A stretch of 64,000 bases of DNA from contig NZ_DATGNU010000028.1 of NCBI RefSeq assembly GCF_035306585.1, positions 1 through 64,000 on the forward strand, written 5' to 3'. The DNA comes from Galbibacter sp035306585 (GTDB taxonomy: Bacteria; Bacteroidota; Bacteroidia; Flavobacteriales; Flavobacteriaceae). Shown piece after piece: positions 17,286 through 26,155 of the stretch (position 1 is the first letter of the stretch; each line of letters opens with the position of its first letter). Below the pieces are notes generated by a model. The model did no database searches. It had not been told where the DNA came from and saw only the letters and a list, made by a program, of their open reading frames with translations. A program made the translations under genes and the position numbers.

Positions 17286-18088
17286 TGATAAAAAAGATTT
17301 TTGTGGTTTTCGTATTGGTTTTATTAGCCAGTTGCGGTAGTAAAAAGAAGGCAACTAAGTCCAAGAGACCTACTGAAAGAGAAGTGGTTAGCGAAAAAAA
17401 TGATCGCAGCAGGGAAAAAGAGCGAGAGACGCAGACCTTGGAATCGACCTCAAGAACAACGGTGTATACCGAAACTGTAGAAGATTATATTCGTGTCTAT
17501 AGCCCAATTGCAGTGCGTCAAATGCGTGAATTTGGAGTTCCTGCAAGTATCATACTCTCCCAAGGAATTTTAGAGAGCGGAGCAGGTAAAGGAGAATTGG
17601 TTCGTAAGGCCAACAACCACTTTGGTATAAAATGTCACACCGGATGGCAGGGTGAAAGAGCCTATCATGATGATGATGCTAAGGGCGAATGTTTTCGAAA
17701 ATACGACTATGCAGAATTATCTTTTGCGGACCATTCGAGGTTTTTAACCACCAGAAGTAGATACGATTTTTTATTTGATTTAAAACCCGATGATTACAAA
17801 GGTTGGGCTCGAGGTCTGCGAAAAGCAGGGTATGCCACAGATAGACGCTATCCGGAAAAACTAATTTCGCTTATTGAACGGTATCGTCTCTATGAGTACG
17901 ATGACCAGGCAATGGGGAAAAAGTCGCGTAAAGGTCAGCGCACCGCTGAGAGACAACATGTGGTGTCTAAAGGAGATACGTTGTATTCTATATCCAGACG
18001 CCATAACATGTCGGTAGATGAATTGAAAAGAAAAAACGACTTGAGGGATAATACCATTCATGTCGGACAGATATTATATTTAAATTAA
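17282..18088 (+). CDS. Glucosaminidase-domain lipoprotein with LysM
   Basis: A 268-residue lipoprotein. Its lipobox is LLASC (C18), followed by a Lys/Glu/Arg-rich linker to about residue 60. The glucosaminidase (FlgJ/LytG-type) domain spans about 70-205, with ASIILSQGILESGAGKG containing the catalytic Glu and NNHFGIKCH, typical of the family. A single LysM domain ends the protein (HVVSKGDTLYSISRRHNMS). It should cleave peptidoglycan glycan strands at the outer membrane's inner face. It overlaps the PLP enzyme gene by 4 bases and is followed by hemL. Confidence 0.93.
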   Translation: MMIKKIFVVFVLVLLASCGSKKKATKSKRPTEREVVSEKNDRSREKERETQTLESTSRTTVYTETVEDYIRVYSPIAVRQMREFGVPASIILSQGILESGAGKGELVRKANNHFGIKCHTGWQGERAYHDDDAKGECFRKYDYAELSFADHSRFLTTRSRYDFLFDLKPDDYKGWARGLRKAGYATDRRYPEKLISLIERYRLYEYDDQAMGKKSRKGQRTAERQHVVSKGDTLYSISRRHNMSVDELKRKNDLRDNTIHVGQILYLN

Positions 18089-18100
18089 AAAAAGTTGACA

Positions 18101-19384
18101 ATGCTTTATAAAAGAAGTAGTGCCCTTTTTGCTGAGGCCAAAAAATATATTCCAGGGGGGGTAAATTCTCCTGTTAGAGCTTTTAATGCGGTAGGTGGTG
18201 AGCCTATATTTATTAAAAAAGCCAAAGGTGCTTATCTATATGATGAAGACGATCGCATTTATATTGATTATATCGCTTCATGGGGACCTATGATTCTAGG
18301 ACATGCTTTTGAGCCCGTTGTGGATAGTGTGATTGAAAAGGCAGCTCTTGGAACTTCCTTTGGGATTCCGACCAAGATAGAGACTGATATCGCCAAATTA
18401 GCAGTTTCCATGGTTCCGAATATCGATAAAATTAGATTTGTAAACAGTGGGACGGAAGCGTGTATGAGTGCAGTTAGACTAGCCAGAGGTTATACCGCCA
18501 AGGATAAGATTATCAAATTCGCAGGTTGCTACCATGGTCACTCTGATTCGTTTTTAATTCAAGCGGGTAGTGGAGCGGTTACTTTCGGTAGCCCAAATAG
18601 TCCAGGCGTTACACAAGGAACGGCTAAAGATACCCTACTGGCTCATTATAATGATCTTGAAAGTGTCAAGCAACTCATCGATGCTAACCCAGGGGAGATC
18701 GCAGCAATTATATTAGAACCTGTCGCTGGAAATATGGGTTGTGTCATTCCTCAAGAGGGGTTCTTAAATGGCTTGCGCGGGCTTTGTGATCAGCATGAAA
18801 TTCTGCTGATTTTCGATGAGGTCATGACAGGCTTTCGATTAGCAAAGGGTGGTGCTCAGGAGTTTTTAGGAATCGATGCGGATATTGTGACCTTTGGAAA
18901 GGTAATTGGAGGGGGACTTCCGGTGGGAGCTTTTGCTGCCAGCGATGAAATTATGAGTTTTCTAGCGCCAGTGGGCCCTGTTTACCAAGCTGGTACTCTT
19001 AGTGGAAATCCATTAGCGATGGCTGGTGGTTTAGCAATGTTGAATCATTTATCGCAGAACCCTGATGTATTTCAAAGCTTAGCGGATAAGACGGCCTATC
19101 TACACAAAGGATTGAAGGCGGTCCTTTCTAAGATACAGGTGCCAAATACGATCAATACCATTGGTTCCATGATATCAGTTCATTTTACGGACAAAGTTGT
19201 TGATTTTGAAACAGCCGTTAACGGGAATAATGAATACTTTAAGAAGTTTTTCCACGGAATGCTTCGAGAAGGGATTTATCTTCCTCCAAGTGCATTTGAA
19301 AGCTGGTTCCTTAATGACGCACTGAGTTACCAGGATTTAGATCGTACTATTGAGGCTGCCTCGAAGGTGTTAAATAGCCTATAA
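18101..19384 (+). CDS. hemL: Glutamate-1-semialdehyde 2,1-aminomutase
   Basis: A 427-residue aminomutase converting glutamate-1-semialdehyde to 5-aminolevulinate, the last C5-pathway step to tetrapyrroles. The ATG at 18101 gives MLYKRSSALF, the normal N-terminus; an upstream TTG is less likely. Visible motifs are YIPGGVNSPVRAF, VNSGTEACMSAVRLARGYT, CYHGHSD, FDEVMTGFR and the PLP-lysine segment TFGKVIGGGLPVGAF. All active-site regions are intact. It sits 12 bases after the glucosaminidase gene and is followed by a hairpin terminator. Confidence 0.97.
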   Translation: MLYKRSSALFAEAKKYIPGGVNSPVRAFNAVGGEPIFIKKAKGAYLYDEDDRIYIDYIASWGPMILGHAFEPVVDSVIEKAALGTSFGIPTKIETDIAKLAVSMVPNIDKIRFVNSGTEACMSAVRLARGYTAKDKIIKFAGCYHGHSDSFLIQAGSGAVTFGSPNSPGVTQGTAKDTLLAHYNDLESVKQLIDANPGEIAAIILEPVAGNMGCVIPQEGFLNGLRGLCDQHEILLIFDEVMTGFRLAKGGAQEFLGIDADIVTFGKVIGGGLPVGAFAASDEIMSFLAPVGPVYQAGTLSGNPLAMAGGLAMLNHLSQNPDVFQSLADKTAYLHKGLKAVLSKIQVPNTINTIGSMISVHFTDKVVDFETAVNGNNEYFKKFFHGMLREGIYLPPSAFESWFLNDALSYQDLDRTIEAASKVLNSL

Positions 19385-19403
19385 AGAGATTGCTTTTATA
19401 ATA

Positions 19404-19428
19404 GGGAGTGAATTTTATTTTCACTCCC
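19404..19428 (+). terminator. Terminator after hemL
   Basis: A perfect 9-bp stem (GGGAGTGAA at 19404-19412, TTCACTCCC at 19420-19428), 20 bases past the hemL stop. The following T run is short (TT, then GGG), so termination may be partial. Confidence 0.6.
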
Positions 19429-19700
19429 TTGGGTTACTTTTTAATGGTAAGACTAAAGCGTATTGGTGGTTTAGTTTTGAGAAGCGATCGGATGGTATTT
19501 TCAAAGATAGCTGCTATTAATTGTCCGCTCTCAAAGAACGTTACTATCTTTCAAATTAAGCATTGGGAGCTGGATTTGCCTTATTTTTTCTTAAAAGATG
19601 CTTTTTGACAAGGTTTTTTTTACGTTGAACGATTGTGTCATAGGAAAAATACCCTTTTAAAATCAAGAATTTACCTCTGTTTTCCCCCTTAATGATTCTA
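19429..19700. other. Intergenic stretch with a weak 54-codon frame
   Basis: An ATG at 19446 opens a 54-codon plus-strand frame ending at 19608 (begins MVRLKRIGGLVLRSD). It has no recognisable domain. Nothing else is visible apart from the promoter of the next gene. Confidence 0.25.
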
Positions 19701-19708
19701 TAGATTTG
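19701..19708 (+). promoter_or_regulatory. -7 box of the orphan gene at 19741
   Basis: TAGATTTG, an exact TAnnTTTG match, lies 33 bases upstream of the ATG at 19741. No good -33 TTG is evident. Confidence 0.5.
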
Positions 19709-19740
19709 TTGTACAATAAACCAACTTAATACTTAGAATC

Positions 19741-20082
19741 ATGACTGCATTAAATTTCAAAATTGAACGAACTACTATCGATACGGAACCCAAAGATATT
19801 CTTTGGAATGGAAGAAAGATTCCAATTAAAGGAACGATGATTAGTAGCGGTATGTCCTACCGATTTATGGTCTATTTTGTCGATCGTCAATACTGTAATA
19901 TTCAATCGACCTATATGGAGCATCAAAGACTTGTAGTGAAATTTGTTCCAGTAGATGAAATTTACAACTATTTTACTGTTGCAGAATGTAAGAATAAAGC
20001 AGTTTATGGATATTTTAATGTGGAATGTCCTGAGTTGAATTGCATTACGGTAAACCAACCAGTTCGCGAACTATGTTACTAA
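19741..20082 (+). CDS. Conserved-looking hypothetical protein
   Basis: A 113-residue protein with a good ATG and a -7 box just upstream. It has no signal peptide or membrane segment. It appears beta-rich and contains five cysteines (for example RQYCNIQ, VAECKNKA, VECPELNC). I do not recognise the family. It stands alone between the hemL terminator and a bidirectional hairpin. Codon use looks like that of its neighbours, which supports a real gene. Confidence 0.65.
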   Translation: MTALNFKIERTTIDTEPKDILWNGRKIPIKGTMISSGMSYRFMVYFVDRQYCNIQSTYMEHQRLVVKFVPVDEIYNYFTVAECKNKAVYGYFNVECPELNCITVNQPVRELCY

Positions 20083-20146
20083 TGTACTGGGGAACTAGTA
20101 GGTTGTTTACCCTTAGGCAACACCTGGAGTTTTGAGATGTTAACTA

Positions 20147-20181
20147 GCGATCCTGTTGCACTGATTTTAATACAGGATCGC
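20147..20181. terminator. Bidirectional hairpin between the orphan gene and mlaF
   Basis: A perfect 10-bp inverted repeat (GCGATCCTGT at 20147-20156, ACAGGATCGC at 20172-20181) sits between two convergent genes. On the plus strand it is followed by a T-rich stretch near 20190-20201. It probably terminates transcription from the orphan gene, and perhaps from mlaF. Confidence 0.65.
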
Positions 20182-20196
20182 GCTATAAATGCTCTT

Positions 20197-20958
20197 TTAT
20201 TTTTTAAGATAAACCTCTCGGACTTTCTTAAATAAGTCAGACGAATAAACAAAGTCGGTAACGGTTTTATTATCTGTTCGGAAGATTTCTTCGTTTGTAC
20301 CTTCCCAAGCCTTGAGACCATCTTTAAGAAATAGGATTTTTTCCCCTATCTCCATTACGGAATTCATATCGTGGGTATTAATTACGGTGGTGATATCGTA
20401 TTCTTTAGTGATCTCTTGGATGAGGTTGTCGATTACAATAGCTGTTTTTGGATCCAATCCTGAATTCGGCTCATCACAGAAGAGATACTTTGGTTGGTTG
20501 ACAATGGCTCGAGCGATGGCCACGCGTTTTTGCATTCCTCCCGATATCTCTGATGGTAATTTATAATCGGCATCAACTAAGTTGACACGTTCTAAAACGG
20601 TTGCTGCCCGATCCTTCATTTCCTCTCTTGTAAGTGTTGTAAACATACGAAGAGGAAACATGACATTCTCAATAACGGTCATAGAATCAAAAAGAGCACT
20701 CCCTTGGAAAACCATTCCCATTTCTTGCCTTAATTGGGTTTGCTGATCCTCGTTCATCTGGGAATAATCCAGATTGTTGTATATGATTTTACCTTCATCT
20801 GGTTGGAAAAGACCCAATAGGCATTTTAAAAATACGGTTTTTCCCGATCCACTTTGACCGATAATCAAATTGGTTTTACCCTTGTCGAAACAACTCGTGA
20901 TCCCTTTGAGAATCTTGGTGCTTCCAAATGATTTATGTAAGTTTTCAACTTTGATCAT
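20197..20958 (-). CDS. mlaF: ABC transporter ATP-binding protein, MlaF-like
   Basis: A 253-residue ABC ATPase. Walker A is GQSGSGKT, the Q-loop region is MGMVFQGSALFDSMTV, the signature is SGGMQKR, and Walker B is LFCDEPNSGLDP. The MlaF-type segment after the Q-loop and the adjacent MlaE permease identify it as the energy unit of a phospholipid/retrograde lipid transporter of the outer membrane. It abuts mlaE with the stop and start sharing a base. No MCE-domain (mlaD) gene is in the window. Confidence 0.94.
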   Translation of the reverse strand: MIKVENLHKSFGSTKILKGITSCFDKGKTNLIIGQSGSGKTVFLKCLLGLFQPDEGKIIYNNLDYSQMNEDQQTQLRQEMGMVFQGSALFDSMTVIENVMFPLRMFTTLTREEMKDRAATVLERVNLVDADYKLPSEISGGMQKRVAIARAIVNQPKYLFCDEPNSGLDPKTAIVIDNLIQEITKEYDITTVINTHDMNSVMEIGEKILFLKDGLKAWEGTNEEIFRTDNKTVTDFVYSSDLFKKVREVYLKK

Positions 20959-21695
20959 TATCCTAAGAGTAATTGAGTGAGTAAATAGTTGGCTATAATA
21001 ATTGCGACACTAGTCCAAACAAAAGAAGAAGTACTTGCTTTTCCTACCTCTAGTGCGCCACCTTTCATATAATATCCATAAAATGATGGTATGGTGGCCA
21101 GTAAAAATGCAAAGACCATGGTTTTAAGGAAAGCGTAAATGACATGGAAGGTATCAAAATCAATCTGCAAACCTTGGATGAATTCGGCGCTAGAGCTATA
21201 TCCACCAAATACAGCAGCCATCCAACCACCCAGTATTCCCATGTACATGGCAATGGCAATCACAAAAGGATAAAGCATCAGGGCCACAATTTTTGGCAGT
21301 ACAAGGTAATTTAATGAGTTAATTCCCATAACTTCTAAGGCGTCAATTTGCTCCGTTACCCGCATGGTTCCAATACTCGATGTGATATAAGATCCCACCT
21401 TACCAGCCATGATAATTGAGGTGAAGGTCGGAGCGAACTCTAGAATCACCGATTGCCTTGTGGTAAATCCAACAAGATATTTCGGAATTAACGGATTGTT
21501 GATATTTAGTGCTGTCTGAATAGAAACCACACCGCCGATAAAAAAGGAAATAAAGATAATGATGCCCAAGGAGCCATAAATGAGATCATCGATATCCTTT
21601 AAAATAAGTTTTTTTAGCATTGGCCATTTGGTAGTTCTGCTAAATACTTCTCCTAGCATCATAAAATACCGACCAATATTTTCCAAATATACCAT
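20958..21695 (-). CDS. mlaE: MlaE-family lipid ABC transporter permease
   Basis: A 245-residue integral membrane protein of the MlaE/YrbE family. It has five to six hydrophobic segments. The conserved coupling and family segments EFAPTFTSIIMAGKVGSYITSSIGTMRVTEQIDALEVMGI are split across the middle (Glu-rich elbow and the GTMRVTEQIDAL motif). It forms the membrane part of the Mla lipid transporter with the MlaF ATPase encoded next. A substrate-binding MCE protein must be encoded elsewhere. Confidence 0.94.
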   Translation of the reverse strand: MVYLENIGRYFMMLGEVFSRTTKWPMLKKLILKDIDDLIYGSLGIIIFISFFIGGVVSIQTALNINNPLIPKYLVGFTTRQSVILEFAPTFTSIIMAGKVGSYITSSIGTMRVTEQIDALEVMGINSLNYLVLPKIVALMLYPFVIAIAMYMGILGGWMAAVFGGYSSSAEFIQGLQIDFDTFHVIYAFLKTMVFAFLLATIPSFYGYYMKGGALEVGKASTSSFVWTSVAIIIANYLLTQLLLG

Positions 21696-21762
21696 AAAAC
21701 AAAAATAGGATAGTTAATGCGAATATTATACTAATAAGTGGGGTTTTAATCTAAATTTTAAC

Positions 21763-21792
21763 TTTGCTGCTGATTTTAAAATAGTAGCTTTG
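21763..21792 (+). promoter_or_regulatory. Promoter of the alkaline phosphatase gene
   Basis: A -33 TTTG (21763-21766) is followed, after 18 bases, by -7 TAGCTTTG (21785-21792). This is the full Bacteroidota TTTG/TAnnTTTG pattern and lies 22 bases upstream of the ATG. It is the clearest promoter in the window. Confidence 0.75.
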
Positions 21793-21813
21793 TAACATTC
21801 AACATTAAAAAAC

Positions 21814-23466
21814 ATGAAAAAATATCTTTTACTCAGCCTTTTTATCGCTGGGTTTATTAATGCAACCGCGCAAAGTAAAGAAGATGTAAAACCTTTTACT
21901 AAACCTAAACTTGTAGTTGGAATCGTAGTTGATCAAATGCGCTATGATTATTTAGTCCGTTTTTGGGATCGCTATCAGGATGGTGGATTTAAACGAATGG
22001 TCAATGAAGGATTTAATTGTAAAAACAATCATTTTAATTACATCCCCACCTATACCGCTGTTGGTCACACCTCTGTCTATACTGGAACAACACCCAATGT
22101 ACATGGAGTCATCGGTAATAATTGGTATGATAAAGTAGCCGATAGAATGGTCTATTGTACCGAAGATAACAATGCTAATTCTGTAGGAACAACATCCGAT
22201 GCTGGAAAAATGTCACCCTGGAGAATGGAATCTTCTACCATAACCGATCAGTTGAAGTTAGCGACTGTTTCTAAAGGAAAGGTCATCGGGGTATCTGTAA
22301 AAGATAGAGGTTCAATATTACCTGCTGGGCATGCTGCTGACGCTGCATACTGGTTCCATGGGAGTGATGAAGGGGTATGGATAACCAGTGATTACTATAT
22401 GAAAGAACTGCCTAAATGGGTGAAAAAATTTAATAAGTCAAACCAGGCGGAAAAATATAAAAAAGTATGGAATACCCTGTATGATATTGATACTTACCAT
22501 CAGAGCCTTGCAGATAAAAACGCTTATGAAGGTCCTTTCAAAACGCAAGGAGCCGCGGTATTTCCTTATGATATTCCTGCTTTATGGGAAAAAAATGGAG
22601 CCTTTGACTTAATTAAAGGAGTGCCTTTTGGAAATTCTTTAACGACTGATTTTGCGATGGCTGCCATTGAAGGTGAGGACTTGGGACAAGATGATATTAC
22701 GGATTTTATTGCTATTAGTTTTTCTTCTTCTGATTATGTAGGGCATCGCTTTGGGGTAAGTGCTGTTGAAACCCAGGACATGTACCTTCGATTGGATCTT
22801 GATATCGAACGCTTGTTAAACTATTTAGATGACAAAGTTGGTCAGGGTGAGTACACGGTGTTTTTAACCTCGGATCATGCTGCAGTGGAAGTTCCTGCTT
22901 ATTTGGAAGATTTGAAAATTCCTGGGGGGTACGCTGATAGTAAGGGATTCCGCAGTAATTTAGATACGTTTTTAAAAGAGACTTATAATAGTGAAGACCT
23001 GGTTAAAAATATCTCCAACGGGCAAATATTCTTAAATCAAGAACGGCTGAAAGAAATAGGCATCACCTCAAAGGAAATTGAGGATGCAATTGTAAATGAA
23101 ATTAAAAATTACAAGCATGTCGCTCAGGCCTACACAGGGTATGCTATGCGTAATCAAACTTTTACTAGAGGGATTGCATCAAAGCTACAATTAGGCTACA
23201 ACTTTAATCGTTCAGGTGATGTGCTATTTGTATGGGAGCCAGGGTATTTAGCTACGAGTTCTCGAACTGGTACCTCACATGGGACTGGATATGCATACGA
23301 TACACATGCGCCACTGCTATTTTTTGGTAAAGGAATTAACCATGGATCGACGGTAAAAAGAACCGAAATACCAGATATTGCAAATACTATAGCTGCACTT
23401 TTAGGTATTGCATTTCCTAGTGGAAGCAATGGGGAGCCTATTAGTGAAGCCCTTCAACTAGACTAG
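21814..23466 (+). CDS. Secreted alkaline phosphatase, PafA type
   Basis: A 550-residue periplasmic phosphomonoesterase of the alkaline phosphatase superfamily. The signal peptide ends near TAQ (residue 20). The first zinc Asp is D40 in VVDQMRYDY. The Thr nucleophile is about T81 in YTAVGHTSVYTG, with N102 in GNNWYD. The PafA-specific Lys/Arg pair appears as K163 and R165 in VKDRGS. Further metal ligands lie in SDYVGHRFG, LTSDHAA and DTHAPLLFF. These positions match the catalytic set of Elizabethkingia (Chryseobacterium) PafA. It is monocistronic with its own promoter and terminator. Confidence 0.95.
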   Translation: MKKYLLLSLFIAGFINATAQSKEDVKPFTKPKLVVGIVVDQMRYDYLVRFWDRYQDGGFKRMVNEGFNCKNNHFNYIPTYTAVGHTSVYTGTTPNVHGVIGNNWYDKVADRMVYCTEDNNANSVGTTSDAGKMSPWRMESSTITDQLKLATVSKGKVIGVSVKDRGSILPAGHAADAAYWFHGSDEGVWITSDYYMKELPKWVKKFNKSNQAEKYKKVWNTLYDIDTYHQSLADKNAYEGPFKTQGAAVFPYDIPALWEKNGAFDLIKGVPFGNSLTTDFAMAAIEGEDLGQDDITDFIAISFSSSDYVGHRFGVSAVETQDMYLRLDLDIERLLNYLDDKVGQGEYTVFLTSDHAAVEVPAYLEDLKIPGGYADSKGFRSNLDTFLKETYNSEDLVKNISNGQIFLNQERLKEIGITSKEIEDAIVNEIKNYKHVAQAYTGYAMRNQTFTRGIASKLQLGYNFNRSGDVLFVWEPGYLATSSRTGTSHGTGYAYDTHAPLLFFGKGINHGSTVKRTEIPDIANTIAALLGIAFPSGSNGEPISEALQLD

Positions 23467-23486
23467 AATATCATAAAAGATATATG

Positions 23487-23525
23487 AAAACACCTCTTTT
23501 GGGTTAACCAAGGGGTGTTTTTTTA
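23487..23525. terminator. Bidirectional terminator between the phosphatase and GT2 genes
   Basis: AAAACACC (23487-23494) pairs with GGTGTTTT (23514-23521), and the inner TTGG/CCAA also pairs. T runs follow on the plus strand and A runs precede it, so it can serve both convergent genes. Confidence 0.8.
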
Positions 23526-23549
23526 TCCTTTATAGGCTGGTTTAAATTA

Positions 23550-24404
23550 TTAAAGTCCTATTTTAGATTTTATTTTCTTAAAGCGATAGGCGCGGATAAA
23601 CTTGGCCTCTTTGTCATTTACAATTAGAGGAGTTCGCGAGTTTTTGGCCTTAAAGTATCCCCTGAGGTTGTCTATTACAACCCTAGGTCTTTTATTCATA
23701 AGAGCCATTTTAAAGGAGGAAATCACTGTTAAAATTAGCCCGTACCCCATCGTAAACATTGCTTTTCCCTGCAGTAGACGTGCTTTTTTATTATATGATT
23801 TTCCAGTGGGCCGGAGGTGTTTTACTTTTAAAGATTCGATACTTTGAATCTGGTATCCATGGTATCTGGCTAATAACTCATCTAAGGTGTCCCAACCCAT
23901 GGCACATCGCAACCCACCGATAGCTTTAAAAGTTTCCTTTCTATAGGCCTTAAAGGCACCTCTTATATGATCCTTTCCCATGGGGTGGTTAAGTAGCCAC
24001 GCTCCGTTTTTATCTTGTTCATAGGCAAAACCACCAGCGATACCAATTTCTGGATGCTCACTAAATACCGTTGCAATCTTTTCAAAATACGTTTTGGGAA
24101 GAATGATGTCAGCATCTAATTTGACGATAAAATCATAATGATCATCCAAGAGCGCGAGTCCTTTGTTGAACGCATTAATAACCTTACTTCCTGGCATGTG
24201 GGTCTCTGACGATTCGGTGTTTAACTTGGTTACAAAAGCATATTTCTCGCTGTAGTGATCAATGAGTTGTTCTGTATTATCAGTGGAATGGTCATTAACC
24301 ACAATTACTTTTTGTGGGGGTAAACTTTGATCCACCAAACTCTCAAGTGCTTGAACAATAAAATCCGCCTCATTATGCGCTGGGATAACCACGTAATATC
24401 TCAT
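23550..24404 (-). CDS. Glycosyltransferase family 2 protein
   Basis: A 284-residue GT-A fold glycosyltransferase. The N-terminus is YYVVIPAHNEADFIVQALESL, with VVNDHSTDNTEQL, then the DxD-type metal/sugar site LDADIILP. The acceptor-side segment MGWDTLDELLARYHG (ED-type motif) and an amphipathic/hydrophobic patch near TMGYGLILTVISSF follow. It is the last gene of a three-gene leftward operon after a KAS III-like synthase and a methyltransferase (14-base gap to the latter). Donor and acceptor are unknown. The context points to glycosylation of a lipid or polyketide-like product. Confidence 0.9.
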   Translation of the reverse strand: MRYYVVIPAHNEADFIVQALESLVDQSLPPQKVIVVNDHSTDNTEQLIDHYSEKYAFVTKLNTESSETHMPGSKVINAFNKGLALLDDHYDFIVKLDADIILPKTYFEKIATVFSEHPEIGIAGGFAYEQDKNGAWLLNHPMGKDHIRGAFKAYRKETFKAIGGLRCAMGWDTLDELLARYHGYQIQSIESLKVKHLRPTGKSYNKKARLLQGKAMFTMGYGLILTVISSFKMALMNKRPRVVIDNLRGYFKAKNSRTPLIVNDKEAKFIRAYRFKKIKSKIGL

Positions 24405-24418
24405 AAGCTCAAAGGGAA

Positions 24419-24949
24419 TTATGGCTGGTTGACCCGTTGGGCGTAAATCAAATAATACCGAGGGGTAAAACTTCGTAATAAAGGACGAAAACCAAGCTTT
24501 TTAACGGGGTTGGTGAATTTCGCTGATTTTTTAATCTGCCATCCTGTTTTCTCTAAAAGCCAATCGAATTGCCAATCTTCAAATTCATGGTAGTGTCTGT
24601 CCCATGGATCTGTCTTACTTCTGTAGGCCTCTGAAAACCATAGTCGGAGTGGGACCGAGGCTACTAATTTCTCCGCCTTAATGGCCTTTAACAAATTATA
24701 GGGCGCTAGTAAGTGTTCAAATATTTCAAAAGCTGTCACCGCTTCAATTTGAGGGTTTTCAACTACTTTGTAGTCCACATCGAGGTCTTCTCCTGTGGTG
24801 TTGATCACCTGATAGCCTCTTTGTTGCATAAGCTCACTAAAGGGGTTTTTTACGCCTAAATCTAGGATATTAGACGGTGCGGGAAGTGAACTTTCTAGAA
24901 ACTCAATAGTTTTTTTATAACGTCTACTTGGAAAGCTATTTTCGTACAT
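24419..24949 (-). CDS. Class I SAM-dependent methyltransferase
   Basis: A 176-residue methyltransferase. I chose the ATG at 24949, which follows the KAS III stop by one base (TGA-T-ATG). An upstream ATG at 24973 would overlap that gene. The SAM-binding loop appears as ILDLGVKNPF, followed by the acidic strand GEDLDVDYKV and AVTAFEIFEHL. The Rossmann core is short, and the C-terminal segment DPWDRHYHEFEDWQFDWLL looks like a substrate lid. The substrate is unknown. The tight coupling to the synthase suggests both act on one product. Confidence 0.88.
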   Translation of the reverse strand: MYENSFPSRRYKKTIEFLESSLPAPSNILDLGVKNPFSELMQQRGYQVINTTGEDLDVDYKVVENPQIEAVTAFEIFEHLLAPYNLLKAIKAEKLVASVPLRLWFSEAYRSKTDPWDRHYHEFEDWQFDWLLEKTGWQIKKSAKFTNPVKKLGFRPLLRSFTPRYYLIYAQRVNQP

Positions 24950-24950
24950 A

Positions 24951-26006
24951 TCAATATTTATAAACCAGCGCATTAATGTTCATTCCTGCGCCTACGCTTG
25001 CAAATATAATAACATCTCCTTTATGTAATTCTTGATGGTTCATGTTTCCTTTACGAACCATATCAAAAAGGGTGGGTATGGTGGCCACAGAGCTGTTTCC
25101 TAAGGTATGAATATTCATGGGCATGATGTGCTCAGGTACGGATGAATTATATTGGCGGTAAAATCGTTTCAAGATGGCATCGTCCATTTTTTCATTGGCC
25201 TGATGTAAGAATATTTTTTTAACATCTTCTATAGCTACCCCGCTGTTGTCCAGGCATTCTTTCATCGCTTTTGGGACATGAGTGACTGCAAATTCATAAA
25301 TTTTTCTTCCAAACATTTTAATGTATTTTCGGTTGTCCGAAATCTCTTTATTATAGGATGCTCCAAAGAAAAGGTAGTAGGCTTGCTCTTGAGTGTAGGA
25401 TGCGGAGAGTTGCGATAGAATTCCCTCTTCTGGGGAAGCTGAAAGTACAGCTGCTCCAGCACCATCTGCGTAGATCATCGAATCACGATCGTGCTTGTCG
25501 ACAATTCTGGAAAGGGTTTCGGTGCCGACCACGAGACAGTTTTTAGCCATATTGGCCTTTATGAATGCTGAGGCGTGATTACATCCTTCGATCCAACCTG
25601 GACATCCAAAGAGTAAATCGTACGCCACACATTTAGGATTTTTAATACCTAGAGCGTGTTTGACACGTGTGGCAATGCTAGGCACAGTATCCGTTTGGGA
25701 GCTTCCGCTAGCAATATCACCGAAATTATGAGCTACGATAATATAATCTAAGATTTCTTTGTCGATTCTTGCGTCCTCTATAGCTTTCGCTGCGGCTAAA
25801 AAAGCAATATCCGAACTGTTTTGATCCTCGCTGACATAACGTCTTTGTCGGATCCCAGTAATAGACTCAAATTTCTCAATTATTTCAGCAGTATCACTAC
25901 CAAAAGCACTGCCATCTGTATTGAGAAAATCATGATTGATAAAATCTTCATTTTTTGTAATCACTGATGGAATGTAAGATCCTGTTCCAATAATTCTTGT
26001 ATGCAT
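24951..26006 (-). CDS. 3-oxoacyl-ACP synthase III family protein (FabH-like)
   Basis: A 351-residue thiolase-fold condensing enzyme. The FabH-type triad is visible: C135 in FGCPGWIEG, H268 in FLHQANEK and N304 in TLGNSSVATIP. The N-terminal RIIGTGSYIPS and SITGIRQRRY are family-typical. It is longer than housekeeping FabH (about 320-335) and lies away from fatty acid genes. It heads an operon with a methyltransferase and a glycosyltransferase. I infer a specialised role such as priming or modifying an unusual lipid. OleA-like or HMG-CoA-synthase-like chemistry cannot be excluded. Confidence 0.9.
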   Translation of the reverse strand: MHTRIIGTGSYIPSVITKNEDFINHDFLNTDGSAFGSDTAEIIEKFESITGIRQRRYVSEDQNSSDIAFLAAAKAIEDARIDKEILDYIIVAHNFGDIASGSSQTDTVPSIATRVKHALGIKNPKCVAYDLLFGCPGWIEGCNHASAFIKANMAKNCLVVGTETLSRIVDKHDRDSMIYADGAGAAVLSASPEEGILSQLSASYTQEQAYYLFFGASYNKEISDNRKYIKMFGRKIYEFAVTHVPKAMKECLDNSGVAIEDVKKIFLHQANEKMDDAILKRFYRQYNSSVPEHIMPMNIHTLGNSSVATIPTLFDMVRKGNMNHQELHKGDVIIFASVGAGMNINALVYKY

Positions 26007-26097
26007 AGAGTCTATATTTTTCTAAAGGTAAGTTATGTATTGGAGAAATTAATACCAATAGCCATTTAATTACGATGTTCAATACCAATTTTGCGAT

Positions 26098-26130
26098 AAA
26101 AAAATAGCCCTCTGAATATCAGAAGGCTAT
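26098..26130 (-). terminator. Terminator of gcvP
   Basis: A long near-perfect stem (ATAGCC C TCTGA at 26104-26115 against TCAGA A GGCTAT at 26119-26130) is followed leftward by a T run. It lies about 26 bases past the gcvP stop. Confidence 0.85.
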
Positions 26131-26155
26131 AAAAGGTTTTATGGTGTATGGAAAA

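Noticed and set aside
19446..19608. A 54-codon plus-strand frame between hemL and the orphan gene
   Set aside because: No homology I recognise, no promoter box and no ribosome site. Kept only as a remark.
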